A stretch of DNA of 64,000 nucleotides, from assembly GCF_900167055.1 (NCBI RefSeq), contig NZ_FUXP01000012.1:1-64000 (forward strand), read 5' to 3'. This DNA comes from Lysobacter spongiicola DSM 21749 (GTDB lineage Bacteria > Pseudomonadota > Gammaproteobacteria > Xanthomonadales > Xanthomonadaceae). Positions 35,009-44,137 of the stretch are shown piece by piece (positions within the stretch are counted from its first letter, which is position 1; each line of letters opens with the position of its first letter). The notes beneath the pieces are model-generated. The model was given only the letters and a program-made list of their open reading frames with translations, did no database searches and was not told the origin of the DNA. The translations under genes were made by a program, and so were the position numbers.

Positions 35009-35758
35009 ATGATCGACAAGGCCATGTACGTGGCGATGACCGGGGCCAGCGCGACCATGAAGGCGCAGGCCTCGGTGTCGCACAACCTCGCCAATGCCAA
35101 CACCGTCGGCTTCCAGGCCACCCTGGCCGGCACCGTCGCCGCCCCGGTGGCTGGCGAGGGCCACGGCTCCCGGGTCGCGGTCTCGCATCGCACCCTCGGC
35201 GTCAGCGCGGCGCCGGGGGCGATCAACGCCACCGGCAACACGCTCGACGTCGCCCTGGACCAGGAGCGCTGGCTGGCCGTGCAGACGCCCGGCGGCGAGA
35301 CGGCCTATACCCGCGCCGGCGACCTCAAGCTCAGCCCCAATGGCCTGCTGACCACGGCCTCGGGGCTGTCCGTGCTGGACCAGCAGGGCGCGCCGATCGC
35401 GATCCCGCCGCACGAGTCGCTGCACATCGGCGGGGACGGCACCATCTCGATCGTGCCGCTGGGCGAACCGGAGGCCAACATCGGCGAAGCCGGCCGCCTC
35501 CAGGTGGTGGCCGCCCGCACCGACGAGCTGGTCCGCGGCGACGACGGCCTGATGCGGTTGCCGCCCGGCGCCGAGCCGCTGCCGCCCGCCGCCGGCAAGG
35601 TCCTGACCGCCGGCGCACTCGAGCAGAGCAACGCCGATCCGACCGCATCGCTGGTCTCGATGATCCAGCTGTCACGCCAGTTCGAGATGCAGGTACGGGT
35701 CTTGCAGAGCGGTGACGAGAACGCGCAGGCCAGCAATTCGCTGCTCTCCTCGCGCTGA
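35009..35758 (+). CDS. flgF: Flagellar proximal rod protein FlgF
   Basis: This 249-residue rod protein opens MIDKAMYVAMTGASATMKAQ, has HNLANANTVGFQATLAG and ends with the SNADPTASLVSMIQLSRQFE helix region. The central block GGETAYTRAGDLKLSPNGLL is shared by FlgF and FlgG. It is in operon order before flgG. The length is normal. Confidence 0.96.
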   Translation: MIDKAMYVAMTGASATMKAQASVSHNLANANTVGFQATLAGTVAAPVAGEGHGSRVAVSHRTLGVSAAPGAINATGNTLDVALDQERWLAVQTPGGETAYTRAGDLKLSPNGLLTTASGLSVLDQQGAPIAIPPHESLHIGGDGTISIVPLGEPEANIGEAGRLQVVAARTDELVRGDDGLMRLPPGAEPLPPAAGKVLTAGALEQSNADPTASLVSMIQLSRQFEMQVRVLQSGDENAQASNSLLSSR

Positions 35759-35797
35759 TTTTTTGACTGACCGACCCGGACAACAGAGGAATCCGCC

Positions 35798-36583
35798 ATG
35801 ACCCAGGCTCTTTGGATCGCCAAGACCGGCCTCGACGCGCAACAGACGCGCATGGCGGTGATCTCCAACAACCTCGCCAACACCAACACCACCGGCTTCA
35901 AGCGCGACCGCGCCAGCTTCGAAGACCTGCTTTACCAGACCGTGCGCCAGCCCGGGGGTGCATCCTCCGAGCAGACCCAGCTGCCCAGCGGCACCTCCAC
36001 CGGCACCGGCGTGCGCATCGCCGCCACCGCCAAGCAGTTCACCCAGGGCAACCTGGCCCAGACCGGCAACGCGCTGGACGTGGCGATCAACGGCCGCGGC
36101 TTCTTCGAAGTGCTGATGCCCGACGGCAACCCGGCCTATACCCGCGACGGCAGCTTCCAGATCAACGCCCAGGGCGAGCTGGTGACCAACGCCGGCTACC
36201 CGGTGCAGCCCGGCCTGCAGTTCCCCGAAGGCACGCAGAGCGTGACCATCGGCAGCGACGGTACCGTCAGCGTGCAGCTGGCCGGCGAGCCCGAGGCCAT
36301 GCAGATCGGCGCGCTGACCATCGCCGACTTCATCAATCCCGCCGGCCTGCAGGCCAAGGGCGAGAACCTCTACGTCGAGACCGGCGCCAGCGGCCCCGCC
36401 CAATTGGGCGCACCCGGCGAGAACGGGGCCGGCCTGCTTGCCCAGGGCGCGCTGGAAAGCAGCAACGTCAACGTGGTCGAGGAGCTGGTGTCGATGATCG
36501 AGACCCAGCGCGCCTACGAGACCAACGCCAAGGCGATCTCCACCACCGACCAGATGCTCGGCTTCCTGAACCAGAACCTGTGA
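35798..36583 (+). CDS. flgG: Flagellar distal rod protein FlgG
   Basis: This 261-residue protein forms the distal rod that passes the P and L rings. It has [40 protein letters not shown], and the highly conserved [20 protein letters not shown] and [20 protein letters not shown] blocks. It is full length and the best conserved of the rod genes here. AGAGGA lies upstream of the ATG. flgH follows after five bases. Confidence 0.98.
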   Translation: MTQALWIAKTGLDAQQTRMAVISNNLANTNTTGFKRDRASFEDLLYQTVRQPGGASSEQTQLPSGTSTGTGVRIAATAKQFTQGNLAQTGNALDVAINGRGFFEVLMPDGNPAYTRDGSFQINAQGELVTNAGYPVQPGLQFPEGTQSVTIGSDGTVSVQLAGEPEAMQIGALTIADFINPAGLQAKGENLYVETGASGPAQLGAPGENGAGLLAQGALESSNVNVVEELVSMIETQRAYETNAKAISTTDQMLGFLNQNL

Positions 36584-36588
36584 CCGCC

Positions 36589-37338
36589 ATGAAGACCGTC
36601 GCCACCCTCGCCGTCGCCACGATCCTGCTGACCAGCGGCTGTGCCAGCCTGGTCGGCGATGTCCGCGCCTTCGAACCCTATGCACCCGTGGCTCCGATGT
36701 ACGCCGGCGCCATGCCCGGCGAAACCGCCCATGCCGCAGCGCAGGTGCCGACCGCCATCGCGGCACCGCCCCATTCCGGCGGCTCGATCTACGCCAGCCG
36801 CGCCGGCGGTGGCGCACGGCCGCTGGCGCTGTTCGAGGACAACAAGGCGCGCAACGTCGGCGACCTGCTGACCATCGTGCTGGTGGAGCGCACCTCGTCC
36901 AGCACCAAGGCGCAGACCGCCGTGACCAAGGATTCGGGCTTCAGCATGGGTGCGCCGGTGATCGCCGGCGTACCGGTGACCTACAACGGACAGTCGATCC
37001 TGCAGGCCGAGGTCGAGGCCGGCCGCGACTTCAGCGGCGCCGGCGATTCCTCCCAGAGCAACCGGCTCGACGGCGAGATCACCGTCACCGTGGTGCGCGA
37101 CCTGGGCAACGGCAACCTGCTGGTCAGCGGCCAGAAGCAGATGCGCCTCAACCAGGGCGACGAGCTGGTCCAGGTTCAAGGAATCGTGCGGGTAGCCGAT
37201 ATCACTCCCGACAACCGCATCACTTCCGACCGCGTCGGCAATGCCCAGATCGCCTATGGCGGCCGGGGCACGCTGGCGCGATCCAACGCGATGGGCTGGC
37301 TCGGCCGGTTCTTCAACTCCGCTGCCTTCCCGTACTGA
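36589..37338 (+). CDS. flgH: Flagellar L-ring lipoprotein FlgH
   Basis: This 249-residue outer-membrane lipoprotein forms the L ring. The signal ends in a lipobox with Cys18 (LLTSGCAS). The body has [31 protein letters not shown] and the C-terminal [20 protein letters not shown], all typical. The ATG at 36589 gives the complete lipoprotein signal; the longer open frame overlapping flgG is a shadow. Confidence 0.97.
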   Translation: MKTVATLAVATILLTSGCASLVGDVRAFEPYAPVAPMYAGAMPGETAHAAAQVPTAIAAPPHSGGSIYASRAGGGARPLALFEDNKARNVGDLLTIVLVERTSSSTKAQTAVTKDSGFSMGAPVIAGVPVTYNGQSILQAEVEAGRDFSGAGDSSQSNRLDGEITVTVVRDLGNGNLLVSGQKQMRLNQGDELVQVQGIVRVADITPDNRITSDRVGNAQIAYGGRGTLARSNAMGWLGRFFNSAAFPY

Positions 37339-37349
37339 GGACCACGACC

Positions 37350-38450
37350 ATGCGTCGTTCCATCCCATCCATCGCACTCGCCCTCGCGGCCCTGCTCGTC
37401 AGCGGCCCGGCCTTCGCCGAGCGCATCAAGGACCTGGCCCAGGTGGCCGGCGTGCGCGGCAACGCCCTGGTCGGCTATGGCCTGGTGGTCGGCCTGGACG
37501 GCAGCGGCGACCGCACCAGCCAGACGCCGTTCACCGTGCAGAGCCTGAAGGCGATGCTCGACCAGCTCGGCGTCAGCATCCCGCCGGGCGTGAACCCGCA
37601 GACCAAGAACGTCGCCGCGGTGGCCCTGCACGCCGAGCTGCCGCCGCATGCCAAACCCGGCCAGACCATCGACGTCACCGTTTCGTCGATCGGCAATGCC
37701 GGCTCCCTGCGCGGTGGCGCCCTGTTGATGGCGCCGCTGAAGGGCGCCGACGGACAGGTCTACGCGATCGCCCAGGGCAACCTGATCGTCTCCGGCTTCG
37801 GTGCCTCCGGCCGCGACGGCTCGCGGATCTCGGTCAACGCGCCCAATGGCGGCAGCATCCCGAACGGTGCGACGGTTGAACGTGCCGTGCCCGGCGCCGC
37901 CCCCACCGGCGTGGTGACGCTGAACCTGCATGAATTCGACTTCACCACCGCATCGCGCGTGGTGGCCGCGGTGGACCGCGCCTTCGGCCCCGGCCATGCC
38001 CGCGCGCTCGACGGCGTCACCATCGAGATCGACCCGCCGCAGGGCGACCGCATCGCGTTCCTCTCGCAGCTCGAGTCGCTGGAGGTCAACCCAGGCGCCG
38101 CGGCCGCCAAGGTCATCGTCAATGCCCGCAGCGGCACGGTGGTGATGGGCGGCCAGGTCACGGTGCTGCCGGCGGCGGTCTCGCACGGCTCGCTGACGGT
38201 GTCGATCGTCGAAACCGCACAGGTCAGCCAGCCCGGTGCCTTCAGCGACGGCGTCACCGCCGTGGTGCCGGAGTCGTCCATCGAGATCCGCGAAGGCGGC
38301 GACCGCATGTTCCTGTTCGAAGGCGGCAGCTCGCTGGAGGCCATCGTCCGCGCGGTCAACGCGGTGGGTGCGGCCCCTGGCGACATCGTCGCGATCCTCG
38401 AGGCGCTCAAGCGCGCCGGCGCCCTGCGTGCCGAGCTCGAGGTGATCTGA
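37350..38450 (+). CDS. flgI: Flagellar P-ring protein FlgI
   Basis: This 366-residue periplasmic protein forms the P ring around the rod. A cleavable signal ([13 protein letters not shown]) is followed by [33 protein letters not shown] and [12 protein letters not shown], which are near-invariant. The C-terminus has [20 protein letters not shown] and ends in an alpha-helical [14 protein letters not shown]. It is full length, and needs FlgA (encoded nearby, opposite strand) and disulfide formation for assembly. Confidence 0.98.
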   Translation: MRRSIPSIALALAALLVSGPAFAERIKDLAQVAGVRGNALVGYGLVVGLDGSGDRTSQTPFTVQSLKAMLDQLGVSIPPGVNPQTKNVAAVALHAELPPHAKPGQTIDVTVSSIGNAGSLRGGALLMAPLKGADGQVYAIAQGNLIVSGFGASGRDGSRISVNAPNGGSIPNGATVERAVPGAAPTGVVTLNLHEFDFTTASRVVAAVDRAFGPGHARALDGVTIEIDPPQGDRIAFLSQLESLEVNPGAAAAKVIVNARSGTVVMGGQVTVLPAAVSHGSLTVSIVETAQVSQPGAFSDGVTAVVPESSIEIREGGDRMFLFEGGSSLEAIVRAVNAVGAAPGDIVAILEALKRAGALRAELEVI

Positions 38451-38459
38451 GCCACGCCG

Positions 38460-39497
38460 ATGCGCCTGCCTTCCGCCACCACCATCCCGCTGCAGCCGGC
38501 CGAGACCTCTCGCGACCGGCTGCAGACGGCTGCGCGCGAGCTGGAATCGCAGTTCGCGCAGATGATGATCAAGTCGATGCGCAGCACCAGCTTCGGCGAT
38601 CCGCTGATGGGCGATGACAGCACCTACCGCGACATGTACGACCAGCAGCTGTCGCGCGAGCTGACCAAGGGCCGCGGACTCGGGCTGGCACCGATGATCG
38701 AGCGCCAGCTCTCGCGCAGCCTGCCGGGGCAGCCACCTGGCATGGCACCGGCCGGCCAGACGGCACCGGTGCTGCTGGGCAATGGCATGACGCAGTCACT
38801 GCCGCTGGCGATGCCGCTGTCGAGCGGCCGCGGTGCGGGCCGGGGCATTTCCCTGGCCCCGACCAGCAGTGGCACCTCGCTGCCCGCGATGGCCCCGCTG
38901 CCGCCACCACTGCCGAGGCAACCGGTTCAGGCCGCCGCCATCGGTGGCCCGGCCGACCCGGCCGCGAAGGTCGACAGCAGCAGCCCGGAAGCCTTCGTGC
39001 GTTCCATCTGGCCGCATGCGCAGGAAACCGCGCGCGAGCTCGGCGTGTCGGCCAAGGCCCTGGTCGCACAGGCCGCGCTGGAGACCGGCTGGGGCCGGCG
39101 TCTGGTCGGCGGCGATGGCTCGCACAACCTGTTCGGCATCAAGGCCACCGGCGGCTGGCGCGGCAATCGCGTCGACTCCGCCACCCACGAGTTCGTCAAC
39201 GGCCGGCGCGAGAACCAGCGGGCCGAGTTCCGCGCCTACGGCTCGGTGCGCGACAGCTTCGCCGACTACGCCCGGCTGATGCGCAAGGACCGCTATGCCG
39301 GTGCACTGGCCGCGGGAACCGATCCCTCCCGCTTCGCATCCGCACTGCAGCGTGCCGGCTACGCCACCGATCCGGCCTACGCCGCCAAGATTTCCGCGAT
39401 CGCCAATGGGCCGACGCTGCAGCGCGCGCTCTCCACGCTCGACAACGGCACTGACCGCATGGTCGCCGCCGCACCCGCGACCCACGACCGAGGCTGA
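38460..39497 (+). CDS. flgJ: Rod cap and peptidoglycan hydrolase FlgJ
   Basis: This 345-residue dual protein has an N-terminal rod-cap domain (about 20-90: LESQFAQMMIKSMRSTSFGD). A Pro/Ala-rich linker follows, then a C-terminal N-acetylglucosaminidase domain (about 175-335: VRSIWPHAQETARELGVSAK, ALETGWG with the catalytic Glu near 207, and NLFGIKA). It opens the cell wall for the growing rod. The presence of both domains is the gammaproteobacterial form. The linker is longer than in E. coli. Confidence 0.97.
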   Translation: MRLPSATTIPLQPAETSRDRLQTAARELESQFAQMMIKSMRSTSFGDPLMGDDSTYRDMYDQQLSRELTKGRGLGLAPMIERQLSRSLPGQPPGMAPAGQTAPVLLGNGMTQSLPLAMPLSSGRGAGRGISLAPTSSGTSLPAMAPLPPPLPRQPVQAAAIGGPADPAAKVDSSSPEAFVRSIWPHAQETARELGVSAKALVAQAALETGWGRRLVGGDGSHNLFGIKATGGWRGNRVDSATHEFVNGRRENQRAEFRAYGSVRDSFADYARLMRKDRYAGALAAGTDPSRFASALQRAGYATDPAYAAKISAIANGPTLQRALSTLDNGTDRMVAAAPATHDRG

Positions 39498-39499
39498 CC

Positions 39500-41383
39500 A
39501 TGAGCGACCTACTCTCCACCGGAAGCTCCGCCCTGCTGGCGTTCCAGCGCGCGCTGTCGACGGTCGGCCACAACGTCGCCAATGCCTCCACGCCCGGTTA
39601 CAGCCGCCAGCGCGTCGCGCTGGAAGCCCGCGTCGGCCACAACGCCGCCGCCGGCAACATCGGCGCCGGCGTCGACGTCGCCAAGCTGGAGCGGCTGGCC
39701 GACGGCCTGGTGTTCGGCCGGCAGGTCGACAGCAGCGGCGAGATGGGCCGGCTGGGGCAGCTTTCCTCCCTGTCCACCCGCCTCGACAAAGTCGTCTCCG
39801 ACCCCACCAGTGGCCTGGCCAAGCCGTGGTCCGAGTTCTTCGCCGCCGCCGAGGGCGTGACCGCCGAGCCGACCTCGCTGTCGGCGCGCAACCAGTTGCT
39901 GGCATCGGCCAACCAGCTGGCCTCGCGCTGGAGCTCGATGGACCGGCAGATGGAGCAACTGGACCTGGAAGTGAACGACCGCATGAAGACGCAGGTCGCC
40001 GCCGCCAACCAGATTTCCAGCGAGATCGCCACGCTCAACCGCGACATCGCCGCCGCCGGCCGCAACGCCTCTCCCGACCTGCTCGACCAGCGTGCCCTGC
40101 GCGTGGACGAGCTGGCCCAGCTGGTGGGCGCCGAAACCGTCAAGCAGGACGACGGCTCGCTCAACGTCTTCACCACTGGCGGGCAGCCGCTGGTGCTGGG
40201 CGAGAAAGCCATGACCCTGGGCACGATGCCCGACCCTTATCGCGCCGACCGCCTGCAGCTTTCGCTGCAGAACGCGAGTGGCGGATCGATGCGGCTGCCG
40301 GCCACATCCGTGTCCGGCGAGGTCGGCGGGCTGATCGAGTTTCGCGAGCGCGTGCTGGACCCGGCACGCGCCGAACTGGGCCGCCTCGCCACCGCCTTCG
40401 CAGGTGAATTCAATGACACCCAGCGTGGCGGAGTCGATTACAACGGCACCGCCGGCTCGGACATGTTCGGACTGCCGCCGCCGCGCATCGATCGCCACGC
40501 CAACAACACCGGCACCGCCACCATCACCGCCGGTATCGGCGACATGGGCGCACTGAAAGGCAATGACCTGGTGCTGCGCTTCGAAGGCGGCGGCTGGAGC
40601 GCGACCCGCCCCGGCACCGGGGAAGCCGTGCCGATGACCGGCAGCGGCACCGCCGCCGACCCGCTGCGGGTGGATGGCGTCGAGCTGGTGGTCGCGGGCA
40701 CGCCTGCCACCGGCGACCGCTTCTCGCTGCGTCCCACCGCGGGCGTCGCCGGGGGCATGAAGGTGCTGCTCGACGACCCGGCCACGATTGCCGCCGCCGC
40801 ACCGCTGGAAACCAGTGCGGACGCGGGCAACATCGGCACCGCCAGCCCCGGTACCAGCCGGATCACCGATCCGGCCGCCTTCGCCGGCTTCGGCGGCGCG
40901 ACCATCGATTTCATCGATGCCGGCAGCTACACCATCGACGGCGCCGGTCCTTTCACCCATGTCGCCGGCACGCCGATCAGCGGCAACGGCTGGTCGCTTG
41001 AGCTGAAGGGCACCCCGGCCGCCGGCGACCAGTTCACCCTGTCGAAGACACCGCCGCGCTCCTCCGACAACGGCAACGCGCTCGAGATGGCCGGCCTTGA
41101 CGAGCGCGACATCCTCGTCGACGGCACGCTCGACCTCAGCGCCGGCCTGAGCCAGTTCACCGGCCGGACCGGCAGCGCCGCGCGGCACGCCGAACTGACG
41201 CTGGAGGCGCAGTCGGCCATCCACTCGCAGGTGACGGCCGAGCGCGAATCGATCTCCGGCGTGAACCTGGACGAAGAAGCGGCCAACCTGCTGCGCTACC
41301 AGCAGGCCTACCAGGCCGCCGCCCAGGTGATCGCCACCGCCGACACCCTGTTCCAGTCCCTGCTCGGCGCCGTGCGCCGCTGA
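39500..41383 (+). CDS. flgK: Hook-filament junction protein FlgK
   Basis: This 627-residue protein (HAP1) joins the hook to the filament. The N-terminal MSDLLSTGSSALLAFQRALS and HNVANASTPGYSRQRVALEA blocks and the C-terminal SGVNLDEEAANLLRYQQAYQ are diagnostic. The central part (about 330-540) is variable and Gly/Thr-rich, with imperfect repeated 'AGTPATGDRF / KGTPAAGDQF' stretches. It ends in IATADTLFQSLLGAVRR. It starts two bases after flgJ. Confidence 0.97.
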   Translation: MSDLLSTGSSALLAFQRALSTVGHNVANASTPGYSRQRVALEARVGHNAAAGNIGAGVDVAKLERLADGLVFGRQVDSSGEMGRLGQLSSLSTRLDKVVSDPTSGLAKPWSEFFAAAEGVTAEPTSLSARNQLLASANQLASRWSSMDRQMEQLDLEVNDRMKTQVAAANQISSEIATLNRDIAAAGRNASPDLLDQRALRVDELAQLVGAETVKQDDGSLNVFTTGGQPLVLGEKAMTLGTMPDPYRADRLQLSLQNASGGSMRLPATSVSGEVGGLIEFRERVLDPARAELGRLATAFAGEFNDTQRGGVDYNGTAGSDMFGLPPPRIDRHANNTGTATITAGIGDMGALKGNDLVLRFEGGGWSATRPGTGEAVPMTGSGTAADPLRVDGVELVVAGTPATGDRFSLRPTAGVAGGMKVLLDDPATIAAAAPLETSADAGNIGTASPGTSRITDPAAFAGFGGATIDFIDAGSYTIDGAGPFTHVAGTPISGNGWSLELKGTPAAGDQFTLSKTPPRSSDNGNALEMAGLDERDILVDGTLDLSAGLSQFTGRTGSAARHAELTLEAQSAIHSQVTAERESISGVNLDEEAANLLRYQQAYQAAAQVIATADTLFQSLLGAVRR

Positions 41384-41412
41384 CCGCCGCTGAAGTCCCC
41401 GGAGCCACACCG

Positions 41413-42606
41413 ATGAGAATCTCCACCGCCGGCATGTTCAACCAGGGCCTGCAGAGCATGCTGCAACGGCAGTCCGAGCTGATGCGCACGCAGGAACAGA
41501 TCACCAGCGGCAGGATGTTCAAGCATGCCGCCCAGGACCCCGCCGCCGCCTCCGCGGCACAGGGGCTGGACCACGCATTGTCCTCACTCGAGCAGTTCGG
41601 CAAGAACGCGGACCACCTCGGCCGCCGCCTCAACCTGCAGGAGAACGCGCTGACCGATGCCGGCGACCAGTTGATCCGCGCCCGCGAGCTGACGATCCGC
41701 GCCAACACTCCGAGCGTGTCGGACCAGGACCGCAAGCTGATCGCGATCGAGGTACGCCAGTTGCGGGAGGAAATGATCAGCATCGCCAACCGCAACGACG
41801 GCGGCGGCCGTGCGCTGTTCGCAGGCACCCGCGATGGCGTCGTGCCGTTCGCCGACAACGGCGGCAACGTCGCCTACGTCGGCAATGACGGCCGCAACGA
41901 TGTCGAGGTCGCACCCGGGCTGTTGCTGGGCGACACCGACGCGGGCAGTGCACTGTTCATGCGCGTCCCTACCGGCGACGGCATCGTGCGCGCCAGTGCG
42001 GGCGCCGCCAACACCGGCAGCGGCGTGCTGGCCACCAGCAGCGTCACCGACCATGCCGCGTGGAGCGGCGACGGGATCAGTGTGGAGTTCAGCACGGCGG
42101 ATACCTACCGCGTGCTGGATGCCACCGGCACCGAGATCGCCACCGGCACCTGGCAGGATGGCGAGACCATCAGCGCCGGTGGTGTGCAGATGAAGCTGGG
42201 AGGCACACCCGCAGCCGGCGATACCTTCAGCGTCGGCCCGGCCGTCAACCGCGACATTTTCGCCACGCTTGATGCATTGGCTGATGCCATGGAGGCACCG
42301 GGGGGAACAGCCGCCGCCGACGCAAGTCGGATCAACGTGCTTTCAGCAGGCCTGGGTGATCTTGCGACCGCCCAGGAGCACCTGCTCTCTGCACGCGCGG
42401 GCACCGGCTCACGGCTGTCCAGCCTGGACCACGCGGAGGAGAGCCGGAGCGCCACCGCGCTGTCGCTTGAAACCACACTCTCCGACCTGCGCGATACCGA
42501 CGTCGCCGAAGCCGCCACGCGCTTCAGCATGCAGATCACCGCGCTCGAGGCTGCCCAGCAGGTGACGATGCGCATGCAGGGCCTGTCGCTGTTCAACAAG
42601 CTCTGA
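41413..42606 (+). CDS. flgL: Hook-filament junction protein FlgL
   Basis: This 397-residue protein (HAP3) joins FlgK to the flagellin filament. Its flagellin-like N-terminus (MRISTAGMFNQGLQSMLQRQ, then MRTQEQITSGRMFKHAAQDP) and its C-terminal FSMQITALEAAQQVTMRMQG are typical. The middle contains a FlgK-like 'GGTPAAGDTFSVGPAVNRDIFATLD' type module. It is the last gene of the flgB operon, 29 bases after flgK and before the sigma-28 promoter of fliC. Confidence 0.95.
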   Translation: MRISTAGMFNQGLQSMLQRQSELMRTQEQITSGRMFKHAAQDPAAASAAQGLDHALSSLEQFGKNADHLGRRLNLQENALTDAGDQLIRARELTIRANTPSVSDQDRKLIAIEVRQLREEMISIANRNDGGGRALFAGTRDGVVPFADNGGNVAYVGNDGRNDVEVAPGLLLGDTDAGSALFMRVPTGDGIVRASAGAANTGSGVLATSSVTDHAAWSGDGISVEFSTADTYRVLDATGTEIATGTWQDGETISAGGVQMKLGGTPAAGDTFSVGPAVNRDIFATLDALADAMEAPGGTAAADASRINVLSAGLGDLATAQEHLLSARAGTGSRLSSLDHAEESRSATALSLETTLSDLRDTDVAEAATRFSMQITALEAAQQVTMRMQGLSLFNKL

Positions 42607-42642
42607 TCGCACACATTCCGTAAAAAAAGTTCTGTTTTTTCC

Positions 42643-42669
42643 TAAAGCTTGACAACCGGCCGCCGTTAC
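42643..42669 (+). promoter_or_regulatory. Sigma-28 promoter of fliC
   Basis: TAAAGCTT (42643-42650) and GCCGTTAC (42662-42669) are separated by exactly 11 bases, close to the FliA consensus. The site leaves a leader of about 85 bases before the flagellin start. Late expression with FlgM control is expected. Confidence 0.8.
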
Positions 42670-42760
42670 CTTTCACAGCAGCGGACAGGACCGGATACGG
42701 CAACCCCCTGCGAAGCCAACCGGCGCGCAAAGCCGGATTTCGAATCCAGGAGATCTCAAA

Positions 42761-43906
42761 ATGTCTGTCATCAATACCAACGTCATGTCGCTCAACGCGC
42801 AGCGCAACCTGACCACCAACAGCGCCGACCTCGGCACCACCATCCAGCGCCTGTCCTCGGGCCTGCGCATCAACAGCGCGAAGGACGACGCCGCCGGCCT
42901 CGCCATCTCCGAGCGCTTCACCACGCAGATCCGCGGCATGGACCAGGCCGCCCGCAACGCCAACGACGGCATCTCGCTGGCCCAGACCGCCGAAGGCGCG
43001 ATGGGTGAGATCGGCAACAACCTGCAGCGCATCCGCGAGCTGGCCGTGCAGTCCGCCAACGCCACCAACTCCAGCGACGACCGCGCCGCCCTGCAGAAGG
43101 AAGTCGACCAGTTGCTGAGCGAGATCGACCGCGTCGCAGACACGACCAACTTCAACGGCACCAAGCTGCTCAATGGCGATGCTTCTTCCTTCGTGTTCCA
43201 GGTCGGCGCCAATGCCGGCGACACGATCACCGTCAACACCCCGGTTGATGCGAACATCGCCGCACTGGGCGGCACCATCAGTGTCTCCACTGCCGAATCG
43301 AGCGCCATCTCGGGCCTCGGGACGGGTGCCGTCGTCGCCGGTTCGCTGACCATCAACGGCACTGACATCGGTCCTCTGGATGCGGTCGGCACCGCCTCGC
43401 AGCGTGCAGCCCAGGTGGCCAACGCCATCAACAACGTGTCGACCGAGACCGGCGTCAATGCCCGCGTGAACGAGTCGACCGGTAAGCTCGAGCTGTCTTC
43501 TGACGCCGCCTTCACCCTTGGCGGCACCGATGGCGGCACGCTGACGGGCTTCAATGGCGCAGGCGCTGCCGTCTCGGTCGACAACACCACCACCGGCATC
43601 GCGACGCTCGACATCAGCTCCTACGCTGGCGCCGAACTGGCCATGAAGCAGGTCGATGCTGCTCTGAAGGAAGTCAACGACGGTCGCGCCGACCTGGGTG
43701 CCGTCCAGAACCGCTTCTCCTCGGTCGTGACCAACCTGCAGACCAGCTCGGAGAACCTCTCCGCTGCCCGCAGCCGGATCATGGACGCCGACTACGCCAA
43801 GGAAACCGCCAACCTGTCGCGCACGCAGATCCTGCAGCAGGCCGGTACCGCGATGCTGGCCCAGGCCAACCAGTCCTCGCAGAGCGTGCTCAGCCTGCTG
43901 CGCTGA
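42761..43906 (+). CDS. fliC: Flagellin FliC
   Basis: This 381-residue filament subunit has the conserved D0/D1 N-terminus (INTNVMSLNAQRNL, LSSGLRINSAKDDAAGLAIS, TTNFNGTKLLNG) and C-terminus (LGAVQNRFSSVVTNLQ, SRTQILQQAGTAMLAQANQ, LLR end). The central domain is short (about 150-290), so the filament surface is simple. Only one flagellin gene is seen here. It has GGAG eight bases before the ATG, its own sigma-28 promoter and a strong terminator, as expected for a very highly expressed gene. Confidence 0.98.
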   Translation: MSVINTNVMSLNAQRNLTTNSADLGTTIQRLSSGLRINSAKDDAAGLAISERFTTQIRGMDQAARNANDGISLAQTAEGAMGEIGNNLQRIRELAVQSANATNSSDDRAALQKEVDQLLSEIDRVADTTNFNGTKLLNGDASSFVFQVGANAGDTITVNTPVDANIAALGGTISVSTAESSAISGLGTGAVVAGSLTINGTDIGPLDAVGTASQRAAQVANAINNVSTETGVNARVNESTGKLELSSDAAFTLGGTDGGTLTGFNGAGAAVSVDNTTTGIATLDISSYAGAELAMKQVDAALKEVNDGRADLGAVQNRFSSVVTNLQTSSENLSAARSRIMDADYAKETANLSRTQILQQAGTAMLAQANQSSQSVLSLLR

Positions 43907-43950
43907 TCACGAACCCACGTCGGCCGGTCTCGTCGGCCGCCGCATGAGAA

Positions 43951-43980
43951 CCGGCCAGGCATGTCCTGGCCGGTTTTTTT
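43951..43980 (+). terminator. Rho-independent terminator after fliC
   Basis: CCGGCCAGG (43951-43959) pairs with CCTGGCCGG (43965-43973) over a 5-base loop and is followed by a run of T. It lies 45 bases after the fliC stop. Confidence 0.92.
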
Positions 43981-44077
43981 ATGGGGCGCGCCCGCCTCCC
44001 GCCGCTAAAGCCCTTCGGCGAGCGGCCGTTATCCAGTACAGGGACCGGCGCCACCAGGCACCGCGTCAACGATCCGG

Positions 44078-44093
44078 CGGAACGGTTCTTGCC
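44078..44093 (+). promoter_or_regulatory. Sigma-54 type promoter of fliD
   Basis: CGGAACGGTTCTTGCC keeps the invariant GG and GC with 12-base spacing and the TTGC -12 block, with mismatches at two -24 positions. It lies 44 bases before fliD and would drive fliD-fliS and the two following genes. Confidence 0.6.
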
Positions 44094-44137
44094 CGGACCC
44101 ATGGATCTTCCACGTCCACCCGCCCCAGGAGGCAGCA

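Noticed and set aside
33554-35425. Open frame of 623 codons on the minus strand opposite flgE and flgF
   Set aside because: It is Gly/Val/Arg-rich without motifs and opposes well-conserved rod and hook genes.
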